Shown piece after piece: positions 32,601 through 41,761 of a DNA stretch of 64,000 nucleotides. This DNA comes from Ditylenchus dipsaci. Lineage: Eukaryota; Nematoda; Chromadorea; Rhabditida; Anguinidae. A program made the translations under genes and the position numbers. How positions within the stretch are numbered: the first letter of the stretch is position 1; every line of letters starts with the position of its first letter. The stretch lies in assembly GCA_004194705.1 (NCBI GenBank), contig SADC01000155.1, positions 214,059 to 278,058 of the forward strand, given 5' to 3'. Below the pieces are notes generated by a model that was not told the DNA's origin, searched no databases, and saw nothing but the letters and a program-made list of their open reading frames with translations.

Positions 32601-35600
32601 CTGTTTTTCACCAAACATGTTTTTCTTACCTTTTTGTAGTTTGGGGAACATCTTTGAGCTGGTCTACCCTGCACCGGTGTTAAAATATTTTCTTATTTCA
32701 CAGTAAGTTTTAATTCCACTTCAATTAGAAGGGCAGTTTCCCCTCTCCTTTAAAATTTTTTTGGCCACAAAAATTGAAAATAGAAAATGACCGAATATAA
32801 CCTAATATGATCGGTGATATGACCGGATTCGAAAATGACCGATCATATTCCAGCCCTAACTAAAACTGAGAGAAGTTAGACCCTTACTTCAATGAAAAAA
32901 CAAAAAAAACAGACAAAATTGCTTAGTAAGGACTCCTCAAACTTCCATGGACATCAACCAACACATGCACCTACACCCGCTCATTGTAGAAAACCTAATA
33001 GCTTTTTTATAAACCAGGAACAGTTGCCCCTTCTATACAGTCCGGAAACTATTGGCGCCGGGAGCTATTGTTCATACCCGCTTGTATTTGGTGGCCGCCA
33101 GTTGGGATGGCCGCCAGTCGGTGGCCGCCAGTTGGAATGGCCGCCAGTTGAGATTTTACCATATAGAACATATACATCGGGATTTCGAAGACATTTTGAA
33201 AACTAAATATTCTGTTGTTTGGATAAAACAGCTACCTCATCAATTTGGGGCACACTTCCTTGGAAGTCCACACTCATCATCATTTTGCCTTGTTCTATTC
33301 CATCACCACTCTGTTTGACTCTCATTTTTTCACCTGACTGAAAGGAATACTCAATCAGCCGTTCAAACTTGGCCATAGATCCATTGGAAGTAGTTCTGTT
33401 GGAATCCATTGCTGTTTCGGGTCCATCAGGGTCATAGCCCAACTGAGCCAGGGGCATGGACATTATACTGACTAGAGTTTTAGTTGCTTTGGCTGAGGAT
33501 TTGGCAATATTCTTGGGCAGATTGTCGATTTGCATGAGAATGTCGTTGGAGTCGAGCTGAGGCTCAATTTGGGCCAGAACCATCTTCCCGTGGGTCTCTT
33601 GGACTTGATTGCCGTTGATTGAACCACTGAATTGACCCACAACGGCATCCGGCACGTCTAAATTTTTTGAGAAGTTACAGGTGTGGAGCTAATGGTGTAG
33701 GTGCGTTTGGCCCCTTTTGCGACATTTTTGGCGTTCTGCCCTATGTTCTATTTTAGCTACTTAGGCATTATTTTTTTTAACTTATGCTTAGGGTAGACCA
33801 GCGCGTGTTTGCCGGGACTAAAAAATGTCTTACGAACTACAAAATGGCTTTAAATGGCTTTAAAATAGAACTAAAAGAGCTAAAATAGAACATAGGGCAG
33901 AACGCCAAAAATGTCACAAAAAGGGCCAAACGCCTACGCACCGAGCTAATATTTGTGTTTCCGCTAATTTTCGAAAAATCAAGCAAGTGCAAAATTTAAT
34001 TTCTAAGAGTCAAAGAGACATGCTCGTTGTTTTTTAAATTTACAGAGAATTTTTTCATGTCTTTGAAGCTTCACTTTAAATTTGTTCGAGCTTGAAGGGC
34101 GGGGAGACATTTACGGCTACTTTCTGACATTGATTTCTATCATTGAAAATAACTTGGGTTGCTCAGAATCAAACCTCAGAGTGGCCAAAAGCCCTGAAAT
34201 TTTTTTGAGGGGGTTGACTAGAAGGGGGGGGTGAACTTTTTGAGCCTCTTTTTGAACTTTTGGATTAGAATTCCAGTCTGATCGGCTTAATCGCTTAGAA
34301 TTCCAGGTTTCTGGTGGTTTTGAGTGGTTGAGAGTACAATTCTAAAAAATGACTAAAAAATAGGTAGTGCTATGTACTTTAATTTTCTGACTAATTCATA
34401 CCTTCTATTATTAGATCCACATCGTCCCAGGATTTTCCTTGGGAATTCCATGACCGACACTTATAAGAACCTCTGTCTGAGTCGATGACTGTGCGAATCA
34501 CCAATGAGTTGTTGGGCTGAAATTAGATAAATCATACTTTGCAGTCCCTATACCAAGAGGTCTTACCATAACCTCCAATTTGTCGAAATCAGGCTCCAGA
34601 TTGACATTATTCTTGGACCATTGCACTTTGGTGGTCAATGCACTTCCAGTCTTCAGCTTGCAATCAATAGTAATGTCCATTTTGGGGTGAGAATATATAC
34701 GAGTGGGTCGGATCAAGGCTCTTGGAACCACATCATGAACTTCCACTTGCCCGCCTAGATGCACTCGGCCTGGCTGGTCACGGATTTTGCAACCAAATGC
34801 AGACAACTCTTCTTGCTGAAAATTTTCTTATATCGAGTGTGGATTAGCCGTAAGCAAAGTTTTGAAAAAAGTTCGGACAGACCCTTCTCCGACATGCCTA
34901 TTCAAATCATGGGGTACTTATGCTGTTTGGGCCCGACCGTCATTAAACAATAGGGGGGACCAAGGCATTTTTTAAGAAAAAACAACAGGGGGACCAAGGG
35001 AAAAAATGATGGTCGGGCCCAAACAGCATAGGTACCAATCATGGCCAGCCATTTCGCAGCAAAATATTTAAGACCAAAAAATTGTTTTTCGCCTTGAATC
35101 CTCTGTTTCTTTTGGGGCATTGACACACTCCTAATATACGCTGGCCTATCCTACGAAAAAGATTTCGCCTAAGATTTGAAAGATCTTGAAAATTATCTAG
35201 GAATTAATTTTGGGCGAATTTTACGATCCTCCAACATAGTGGGTTATTGGACCATAGGGGGGACCAAGGTTAAAACCGATGAAAAACGAAAAGAAAATTC
35301 GGACTGTATTGCCATAATTTAACCAAAAAAAGTTACCGAAGCAAAATAGAAGAGTGCCATGGATCCATTGTTTAAAGCGTGTAAGCTCTCATCCAACTGC
35401 CCCACTTTGCGTCCATCCACTGTCCATGCCACTCTGTGTCTCTCCAGGTGAGTGCCATTGAAGCATTGGAGCACTGTGACAGGCCTTAGTTTGGATCGAT
35501 CTCTGAGCAGTTTGGCAATAGAAAAGGGGTTGGCGTCCCAATCACCAGCACCCAGACTAACTTCAGCGAAGGCTCGATTCTCTCCAATCTGGTTTCTGGC

Positions 35601-36767
35601 GGCACACACATACTGTCCAGCTATAGATTTGTTGACAGCTTGCAGCTGGAGTATTGATGAGCCATCTAGAGACCGAAATTCTTCTAGCAATTGACCGTCT
35701 TTCAGCCAGAAAATGGCTGGAGTGGGAGAGCCCATGGCACTGAAAAACATTTTTTAGATTTCATTTTATTCAGTCACAATAAACAGGATTATATACCTGC
35801 AATGCAAACGCAGTTCAGCTCCAGGATTGATCATTGTATTTAGGGGAGTCTCCACAAAGTGCGGCAGTGTGTTAACAGGAACTCGACGAGGTCTAAATAA
35901 TCAGATTTTAGAAAAACTTAGGTGGTAGTGTCAAGGCGCTAGTCTCTGCCACACAACAATTGCCTGTGGGCAAACCCTTGGGCTTAGCCTTAAGCATGCA
36001 GGTATCCCATAGGGGGGATTAGTGCTGACCGGGCTAAAGAACCACCCTCCCCCCTCGAAAATTTTTTAAAAAACATTATGGCAGGAGTACACTTTACACC
36101 CAAAAGGGTGTAATCGAGTAGGGAGTGCGGGGTGCGAGTGCTCCCTTTCAGCAATGTGGTAGGGAGAAAGGCAGAAATGACAAAACCAACCCTCGATGGC
36201 TTGGCAGGCAAGATATGAGAACACCATCTGTCCCATTTTCTGGCAGCTGTTGATACTCCGTGTCCCAGTGCAAATAGTCGTTTGGAGACTGAGGTCGGTC
36301 GCCACGAGCAGGTACATAGGTAGTCGACTTCACTGGCTGACCATTTTCATCACACTCCACCCAAATATTTTTGTTCGCATTTCTTGGAACTGGAAAAGGT
36401 CAAATTTTGTTGTGGAAAAGTTAAGGTATAACACCTACGGTTGACGTTGATGCGCCTTAGGCCAATAGCCTGACCAGCTTCACTTTTGGCAATACAGTGG
36501 TAGAAACCGTCGTCGGAAGCAGAGATCTTTTTTATTGCCAAAGAGGTGCCCAATATTTGGTATTCTAAATAGGAATTGGAAACTAGCGCCACTACCTTTG
36601 TAGATATGAATCAAACATACTTTCTTCATTGCCGATAATGTCCTTGTGAGGTGCCTTGACCCAGGAAACCACTGGTTCTGGGATGCCTGATGCATTGCAG
36701 GGCAATATAATGGTCTCTTCCAAGTTAACTGTCACATTTTGTTTCTCCGGAAATATTTCGGGTGGGA
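26265..36767 (-). CDS. HMCN: Hemicentin 3' part (Ig - G2F - EGF - fibulin-type end), copy A
   Basis: Sixteen exons: 36,767-36,621; 36,564-36,439; 36,389-36,191; 35,892-35,797; 35,739-35,337; 34,815-34,567; 34,516-34,402; 33,657-33,236; 31,286-31,171; 31,124-30,937; 29,361-29,165; 29,123-29,058; 28,140-28,021; 27,968-27,740; 26,847-26,727; 26,669 to the stop. Frames join across these junctions apart from the base losses noted. The order, Ig domains then nidogen G2F then EGF-like then a fibulin-type C-terminus, is the C-terminal half of hemicentin, a secreted extracellular-matrix and basement-membrane protein. The von Willebrand A domain and most Ig repeats expected upstream are absent, because the sequence turns into an inverted duplication at 37.9 kb. 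Relative to copy B, four single-base losses lie in the 3' exons (near 26,319, 27,888, 27,941 and 29,321). Confidence 0.88.
26727..29361 (-). CDS. HMCN: Hemicentin EGF-like exons, copy A
   Basis: Exons 29,165-29,361, 29,058-29,123, 28,021-28,140, 27,740-27,968 and 26,727-26,847 encode calcium-binding EGF-like modules. The signatures visible are D-V/I-N-E-C ([37 protein letters not shown]), [26 protein letters not shown] and [15 protein letters not shown]. Most junctions are phase 1, as usual for cbEGF exons. Compared with copy B (48.9-52.0 kb) single bases are missing near 27,888, 27,941 and 29,321, so the frame here is broken as written. There are also amino-acid substitutions (for example Q/L in CID-Q/L-DECSLG), so this segment is truly diverged from copy B and not only misread. 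Confidence 0.8.
26870..27072. mobile_element. CAGGGCTTCCAAA hAT-type MITE, copy A
   Basis: CAGGGCTTCCAAACA and TTTGGAAGCCCTG are flanked by CTCTATAC and CTCCATAC. Copy B (49,538-49,740) has a perfect CTCTATAC pair, so the change is in copy A. The high-identity part of the 12-kb duplication ends exactly here. Confidence 0.85.
29602..29848. mobile_element. TACCGTATTT-family MITE present only in copy A
   Basis: The ends TACCGTATTTGCTGTAATAA and TTATTAGAGCAAATACGGTA. Copy B reads ATATCTAAATGCACGG straight across this site, while copy A reads ATATC-TA-element-TA-AATGCACGG. This shows a TA target duplication. Confidence 0.9.
30937..33657 (-). CDS. HMCN: Hemicentin nidogen G2F domain
   Basis: Exons 33,236-33,657, 31,171-31,286 and 30,937-31,124 join in frame. 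The sequence starts [20 protein letters not shown], matching the opening of nidogen G2-type beta-barrel domains, and continues [52 protein letters not shown], then [17 protein letters not shown], which leads into the EGF part. G2F domains in nidogen and hemicentin are protein-binding beta-barrels of the matrix. The first intron (31,287-33,235) holds a minisatellite foldback and two hAT MITEs. A polybasic RRVSFKW stretch joins the second and third exons. Confidence 0.82.
31403..31498. mobile_element. TAAGGTTGGG hAT-like MITE
   Basis: TAAGGTTGGG and CCCAACCCTA ends, TTAGCGCTAA units inside, perfect 8-bp flanks ATTTAATG. In a G2F intron. Confidence 0.83.
31660..31865. mobile_element. CAGGGCT hAT-type MITE, diverged
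   Basis: CAGGGCTCGGAAACG to ATCCTAGCCCTG, with flanks GGCTATGA and GGCTGTGA matching at 7 of 8. The interior resembles the copies at 3,892 and 26,870. Confidence 0.75.
32195..33152. mobile_element. Foldback with CCGCCAGTTGGGATGG minisatellite arms
   Basis: The left arm 32,197-32,300 holds repeated ACTGGCGGCCATCCCAACTG units; the right arm 33,090-33,150 holds the complement. It lies in the first G2F intron. Reading across it gives a false periodic peptide ([10 protein letters not shown]). Confidence 0.8.
33690..33951. mobile_element. Foldback with GTGTAGGTGCGTTTGGCCCC ends
   Basis: GTAGGTGCGTTTGGCCCCTT near 33,696 mirrors AAGGGCCAAACGCCTACGCA near 33,921. The arms also pair TTGGCGTTCTGCCCTATGTT with its complement. 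It lies just upstream (5' on the gene) of the first G2F exon. Confidence 0.82.
34402..36767 (-). CDS. HMCN: Hemicentin Ig-type region before G2F
   Basis: Seven exons. The first two give an Ig domain ([42 protein letters not shown]). Exon 36,191-36,389 starts [18 protein letters not shown] and ends with ISCLPSHRG; it is an atypical cysteine-containing segment. Exons 35,797-35,892 and 35,337-35,739 give a second Ig domain ([31 protein letters not shown]) followed by a cysteine-containing linker ([17 protein letters not shown]). Exons 34,567-34,815 and 34,402-34,516 give a further Ig-like domain ([27 protein letters not shown]). The first junction, gtatgtttg to tttag, is a typical nematode pair. 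No frame breaks were seen in this part, unlike the 3' exons. Confidence 0.82.
34897..35047. mobile_element. Foldback with GCTGTTTGGGCCCGACC arms
   Basis: ATGCTGTTTGGGCCCGACCG near 34,919 mirrors GGTCGGGCCCAAACAGCAT near 35,012. Each arm contains a GGGGGACCAAGG motif in the same orientation. Confidence 0.8.
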
Positions 36768-36825
36768 CTGAAAAATTAGATATTTTTTCGCAATAAAAAA
36801 AGACCAAGGAGTGTGATCAAGGAGT

Positions 36826-36986
36826 TACCGTATTTCCTCTAATAAGCGCCCCGGGGCGCTTATTTTTCAAACCCCTAAAAATTTTGAAATTGTCAATCAG
36901 AAATGGCCTTAACTCCAAAATTTTAGTCAAAAAATAGGGGGGGGGCGCTTATTGGAGCGGGGGCGCTTATTAGAGGAAATACGGTA
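36826..36986. mobile_element. TACCGTATTT-family MITE
   Basis: TACCGTATTTCCTCTAATAA and TTATTAGAGGAAATACGGTA, with a GCGCCCCGGGGCGC subterminal palindrome. It abuts the next element, five bases away. Confidence 0.85.
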
Positions 36987-36990
36987 GCTA

Positions 36991-37423
36991 TACAGTCAAA
37001 CCTCGATATAGTGGCCCTCCCCCCTCAAGTTCGTTCCCACCTAGGGTCCGACACTTTTTTAACCCCATTTTTGAAATAATTTATGAATTCTGTTTTGACA
37101 GTCTGGTCGCAAATATCGTGAGGATTCCGATTTTGCCGATCGTTTTTCAGAAATCTAGAGTTTTCGCTATTAAAAAATCAAAACCTCGATTTAACGACCC
37201 TCTAATTTTCAAAAGGGGGTCGTTAAATCGAGGTTTTGATTTTTTAATAGCGAAAACTTTAGGTTTTTGAAAAACGATTGGCAAAATCGGAATCCTTACG
37301 ATATTTGCGACCAGATTGGCAAAACAAAATCGATAAATTATTTCAAAAATGGGGTTAAAAAAAGTGTCGGATCCTAGGTGGGAACGAACTTGAGGGGGGC
37401 CACTATATCGAGGTTTGACTGTA
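36991..37423. mobile_element. CAGTCAAACCTCGATATAGTGG MITE, complete
   Basis: Inverted ends TACAGTCAAACCTCGATATA and TATATCGAGGTTTGACTGTA, TA flanks. The centre is a second hairpin around GGGTCGTTAAATCGAGG. Its left half is also found at 52,299-52,470. Confidence 0.85.
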
Positions 37424-37548
37424 TGTGTGTTTAAGAGTTCGCCGTGAAAAATACACCTTTCGAAAATTTTTAAGAAACTTCCTTGGCACTTCCCCTCGTC
37501 TGTTTGTTTTTGTTAGATTTATTTTTGTGTCGGAAAAACTACATCTAC

Positions 37549-38000
37549 AGGGTGATTTAAGAATTTTGGCAACTTTTGAGAAGCCATAACTGTTTTCAAA
37601 ACCCGTTTTTTTAAATCCTGTAAACGTCAACCAACTCAGTTTTCGATGGCATTTTTTGGTATGTAAAGTCAAAAGCACGATTTTTTTGCTTGGTCCCCCT
37701 TGTGGTTTGGGTCTTGGTTGCTGGATAGGCAAGGCCCAAACCACAAGGGGGACCAAGCAAAAATCCTGTTTTTGACTTTATATACCAAAAAAAATCGCCA
37801 TCAAAAAATGAGTTGATTGGCGTTTACAGAATTTTGAAAAACGGCGTTTAAGAAAAAGTCATGGCTGCTCAAAAGTGGCCATAAAAAATTGGCCATAGAA
37901 AAATTGATCTGTGAAAACAGAATTTCGAAAAACGCTCCATAAAAAAAGCTATGCACATTTTAAATCCTGGGAATTTCTTGAAACACCCTGTATTTTAGGA
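37549..38000. mobile_element. Hybrid MITE at the palindrome breakpoint
   Basis: 37,549-37,902 is most of a foldback starting ACAGGGTGATTTAAGAATTT, whose right terminus is missing. From 37,903 it becomes the right end of the other ACAGGGTGTTTCAAGAAA element and finishes ...CTTGAAACACCCTGT. The two families share the ACAGGGTG end and a CTTGGTCCCC loop. Confidence 0.7.
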
Positions 38001-38206
38001 AAATAAGAAAAAGCAAGTTGCGGGACACAATGTTTGCAAGTTTGTGGGGAGGGCCTAAGGGAGCCTAAAAAGAATTGGTCCTCCGCCCTGTTTTTGGAAA
38101 ATTTAGTTTTTTCAACAACAATGGGTTAGACCAAGGCGAAAATGGGATATGTACCGGCCAGTTTTCTCAATATGAGTACTTTCACCCCTCAATTTTATTA
38201 GTTTAG

Positions 38207-40260
38207 AAAGTGACCATTGTGAAGACTACACTGCATGATGGAGGCAAGTACACCTGCAAGGCTACCAACATAGCCGGATCTACAGACATAGATTTGATCC
38301 TAAAAGTGCTAGTGCCACCAACCATTGACAAGTCCAATCTAATCAGCAATCCACTGGCTATTTTGGGCGCGAAATATTTTGGAGTGTCCAGCTTCCGGTA
38401 TTCCTCAGCCAACTATTCTGTGGACTAGGGATGGGGTGGTGATTGATGTGGAGAACAGTGATGAAGGCAAATATTCACTGCATCAGGTAATTTTTCACAA
38501 ATAATTAAGGCTCGCGTTTTTAAGAGTCTACCCATTGAAAATATTTTCACAGTAATTTTCAACCACCAACAGATCATGGACATTATTCTTTCGGTTGGGC
38601 TACCACTTGGGAATAAGTAATAAAAACAAGAACGTAGCGGGAATAATGTCGGTAGCTGAATGGTAGAGTAACTGGTGCCTGTGTGATTTCCTCTAGGGTT
38701 CGATCCCTAATCGAGGCAAAGCTCTTTTGTGAATTCAGTTTACCCATATATTAGGTGGTGCTCATCCAACTTTTTAACAAAAGCCTTATTTTTAGAGCAA
38801 CCAGTCTTTTGGTATCAACAAGATCGAAGCATCCGACCAGGGCAAATATACCTGTGAAGTACAGAACAAGGGAGGTAAAACCTCTGAACAGTTCATGGTC
38901 GAAGTTTTGGGTAGGCGATTGAGTTTCTGAAAGTCATTTTTTTACCTATACAATTCAGAACCCCCACAAATGGAAACCACTGAGCCACAGAAGTTGACCA
39001 AAAGAGAAGGCGATTTGTTGACTTTGGTGTGTCCAGTCAAGAATGAAGATGTGGAAGTGGACAGTGAACTTCGTGTAACCTGGACCAAGGATGGAAGGCC
39101 CCTGGAACCAACTGACTCACTTAATTATGAGGTAAATTCAGAATTTAAAATAAATTTTCGATATTTTTTTGGCATTGAGGCGTTTGCCCTTTTCCGATTT
39201 TTTCAATTTCGCCTTTTCCTGGCGTTCTGGTTTTCCATGTTCTTATGGCAGAAAATTTTATTTTTTTCAATTTGGAAAAAGCCTTATAGGCAGAGTGGGG
39301 CAGAGGATGTTAAGATGTTAAGAAAATTGTGTCCCAAACCGCAATAAATCCCGAAAAAACAAAAACCCCAAAATGGCGCTAATTTGAAAAAATGGGCCAG
39401 AAAGTGCACAAAATTTTTACCATTTTTCCCAATTGCAGATCACCAACGAAGGACGTCGATTGCAACTGACAAGCAGCTCCATCTCCGATGCCGGCCACTA
39501 CAAATGTGTTGCGTCCAACCGAGCTGGACAGTCCCACGTCAAGTTCCATGTGGAGATCCTATGTACGCACATGGCTTCTGAGTTTTGTCGACAATTAGAG
39601 CATAGGCACATGATTGAGTACAAAAAAGACTATGACCGGCGACGACATATCTACGAAAGCCAGGCCACCAGACGGCGCGAAACCCATTTTGGTCGGCAAA
39701 AATCTACTAACACAGACCCCGAAGACCGCTCGACGGTCTTAAAAAAAGTCCACAAGAGGACTACTGCCACCCCAAGAACTTTTATGACCCCTCAACCACG
39801 GAAAAGTTTTGAGAATTTCCCTGTCCAGCCCACTTACGCCGACTTTTCCGTGGAGTTCGATCCACTAATACCCACTTTACAGCCGCCTATATCTCCAACT
39901 GGACTGGTCTACCCAGTCAATGGTCACAGGATTTACGATTATCTAACACTAAACTCGAGTCCTGTTGTGCCTAACAGAAGATATAGGGTGTATAGTGCGC
40001 CCTCAGGGCTGGTGCACAGAGATGTGGCTGAGACCAGACTGATGAAACCACTGGGAAACAGGTACTTCAGCACTGAAGTGCAGTATTCTGGACCTGGTCA
40101 AGGGTTTGTGGGCACTCTTAAGGCCAGAAAACATGTGAATAACCTGAGAGCCAACCTCAAGACATTGTTGAAGAAAAGGAGAAGAAGGCACCATTTTGCA
40201 ATGGATGATTTGTATTCTTCGTTTTTTGTCTCTTCTAATTCTTCCGTTATAAGGGCTTAA
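38207..40260 (+). pseudogene. Inverted partial copy C of the Ig-tail exons
   Basis: On the plus strand, exon copies at 38,207-38,486, 38,796-38,910, 38,959-39,131 and 39,439-40,260 match the last four exons of the seven-Ig-tail gene, introns included. The terminal exon is intact and ends SSVIRA instead of SSVISA. The first exon has lost two single bases in T-runs (near 38,360 and 38,378), so the frame breaks at NPLAIL. The copy has no upstream exons, because homology stops at 37,902 inside a MITE. It forms a palindrome with 40,868-43,315. It is most likely a rearrangement by-product or an assembly fold-back. Confidence 0.75.
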
Positions 40261-40383
40261 AATTCAGATTACAGGGAAAATGTTTCAACGAAACAATTTT
40301 TTGTTTGGGATTTTTAGGTCAGTAAGAAAGGTAAAACTATTAGAGCTTAATTACAGCCAAAACCTAGGAGAGAAAATTTAAAC

Positions 40384-40618
40384 TACCGTATTTCCTCTAA
40401 TTACCGCCCGGGGCGGTAATTAGAATCATGCAATTTTTTCAAACTTCAAGTGGTTCAAAACTCGTGTTTTCATTTACTGTTTGAGCTGTGTAAAAAGTGC
40501 CTGTTAGATTTTTGAAATCCCTCGCAGGCACTTTTTACACAGCTCAAACATTTAATGAAAACACGAATTTTGAACCACTTGAAGTTAGGGGGGGGCGGCA
40601 ATTAGAGGAAATACGGTA
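40384..40618. mobile_element. TACCGTATTT-family MITE in the palindrome spacer
   Basis: Copy B of the element at 17,764-18,000; it occupies nearly half of the spacer between the inverted arms. Confidence 0.82.
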
Positions 40619-40939
40619 ACCTTTGTTCAAAAATCCGAATTCGACGGGTAAAAAATTTGAGGGATGAAAGTTTAATTGGAGGGATAAAGTTTAAATTTGA
40701 GGGGTTTGTATATTTTAGTGGTGTTTTTGATTTGAGCCTCTTCAAAAATAGAAGTAAAAAGTGTCGGACCATAGGTGGAACGAACTTTTTGCGGTGTGGT
40801 TATATCCAAGTTCGATTGTTTGATAAAAAAGAATCTAAAAATATTGCCCAACAAAGATTAAACATATACCTTTCTTACTGACCTAAAAATCCCAAACAAA
40901 AAATTGTTTCGTTGAAACATTTTCCCTGTAATCTGAATT

Positions 40940-41761
40940 TTAAGCACTTATAACGGAAGAATTAGAAGAGACAAAAAACGAAGAATACAAATCATCCATT
41001 GCAAAATGGTGCCTTCTTCTCCTTTTCTTCAACAATGTCTTGAGGTTGGCTCTCAGGTTATTCACATGTTTTCTGGCCTTAAGAGTGCCCACAAACCCTT
41101 GACCAGGTCCAGAATACTGCACTTCAGTGCTGAAGTACCTGTTTCCCAGTGGTTTCATCAGTCTGGTCTCAGCCACATCTCTGTGCACCAGCCCTGAGGG
41201 CGCACTATACACCCTATATCTTCTGTTAGGCACAACAGGACTCGAGTTTAGTGTTAGATAATCGTAAATCCTGTGACCATTGACTGGGTAGACCAGTCCA
41301 GTTGGAGATATAGGCGGCTGTAAAGTGGGTATTAGTGGATCGAACTCCACGGAAAAGTCGGCGTAAGTGGGCTGGACAGGGAAATTCTCAAAACTTTTCC
41401 GTGGTTGAGGGGTCATAAAAGTTCTTGGGGTGGCAGTAGTCCTCTTGTGGACTTTTTTTAAGACCGTCGAGCGGTCTTCGGGGTCTGTGTTAGTAGATTT
41501 TTGCCGACCAAAATGGGTTTCGCGCCGTCTGGTGGCCTGGCTTTCGTAGATATGTCGTCGCCGGTCATAGTCTTTTTTGTACTCAATCATGTGCCTATGC
41601 TCTAATTGTCGACAAAACTCAGAAGCCATGTGCGTACATAGGATCTCCACATGGAACTTGACGTGGGACTGTCCAGCTCGGTTGGACGCAACACATTTGT
41701 AGTGGCCGGCATCGGAGATGGAGCTGCTTGTCAGTTGCAATCGACGTCCTTCGTTGGTGAT
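40940..41761 (-). CDS. Terminal exon with basic tail, copy B
   Basis: This exon has the same length as the one in copy A (18,321-19,142) and is intact. After the Ig domain the tail runs LCTHMASEFCRQLEHRHMIE ... DRRRHIYESQATRRRETHF ... KHVNNLRANLKTLLKKRRRR HHF, closing with DDLYSSFF and a serine-rich end. Two runs of basic residues could be protease-processing or heparin-binding sites; this is inference. No known domain was recognised. Confidence 0.75.
   Translation of the reverse strand: MTNEGRRLQLTSSSISDAGHYKCVASNRAGQSHVKFHVEILCTHMASEFCRQLEHRHMIEYKKDYDRRRHIYESQATRRRETHFGRQKSTNTDPEDRSTVLKKVHKRTTATPRTFMTPQPRKSFENFPVQPTYADFSVEFDPLIPTLQPPISPTGLVYPVNGHRIYDYLTLNSSPVVPNRRYRVYSAPSGLVHRDVAETRLMKPLGNRYFSTEVQYSGPGQGFVGTLKARKHVNNLRANLKTLLKKRRRRHHFAMDDLYSSFFVSSNSSVISA

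Noticed and set aside
40333..40867. Palindrome as a simple missed-adapter sequencing artefact
   Set aside because: Not accepted as the sole explanation, because a 535-bp unique spacer and a few substitutions separate the arms; an assembly cause is still possible.
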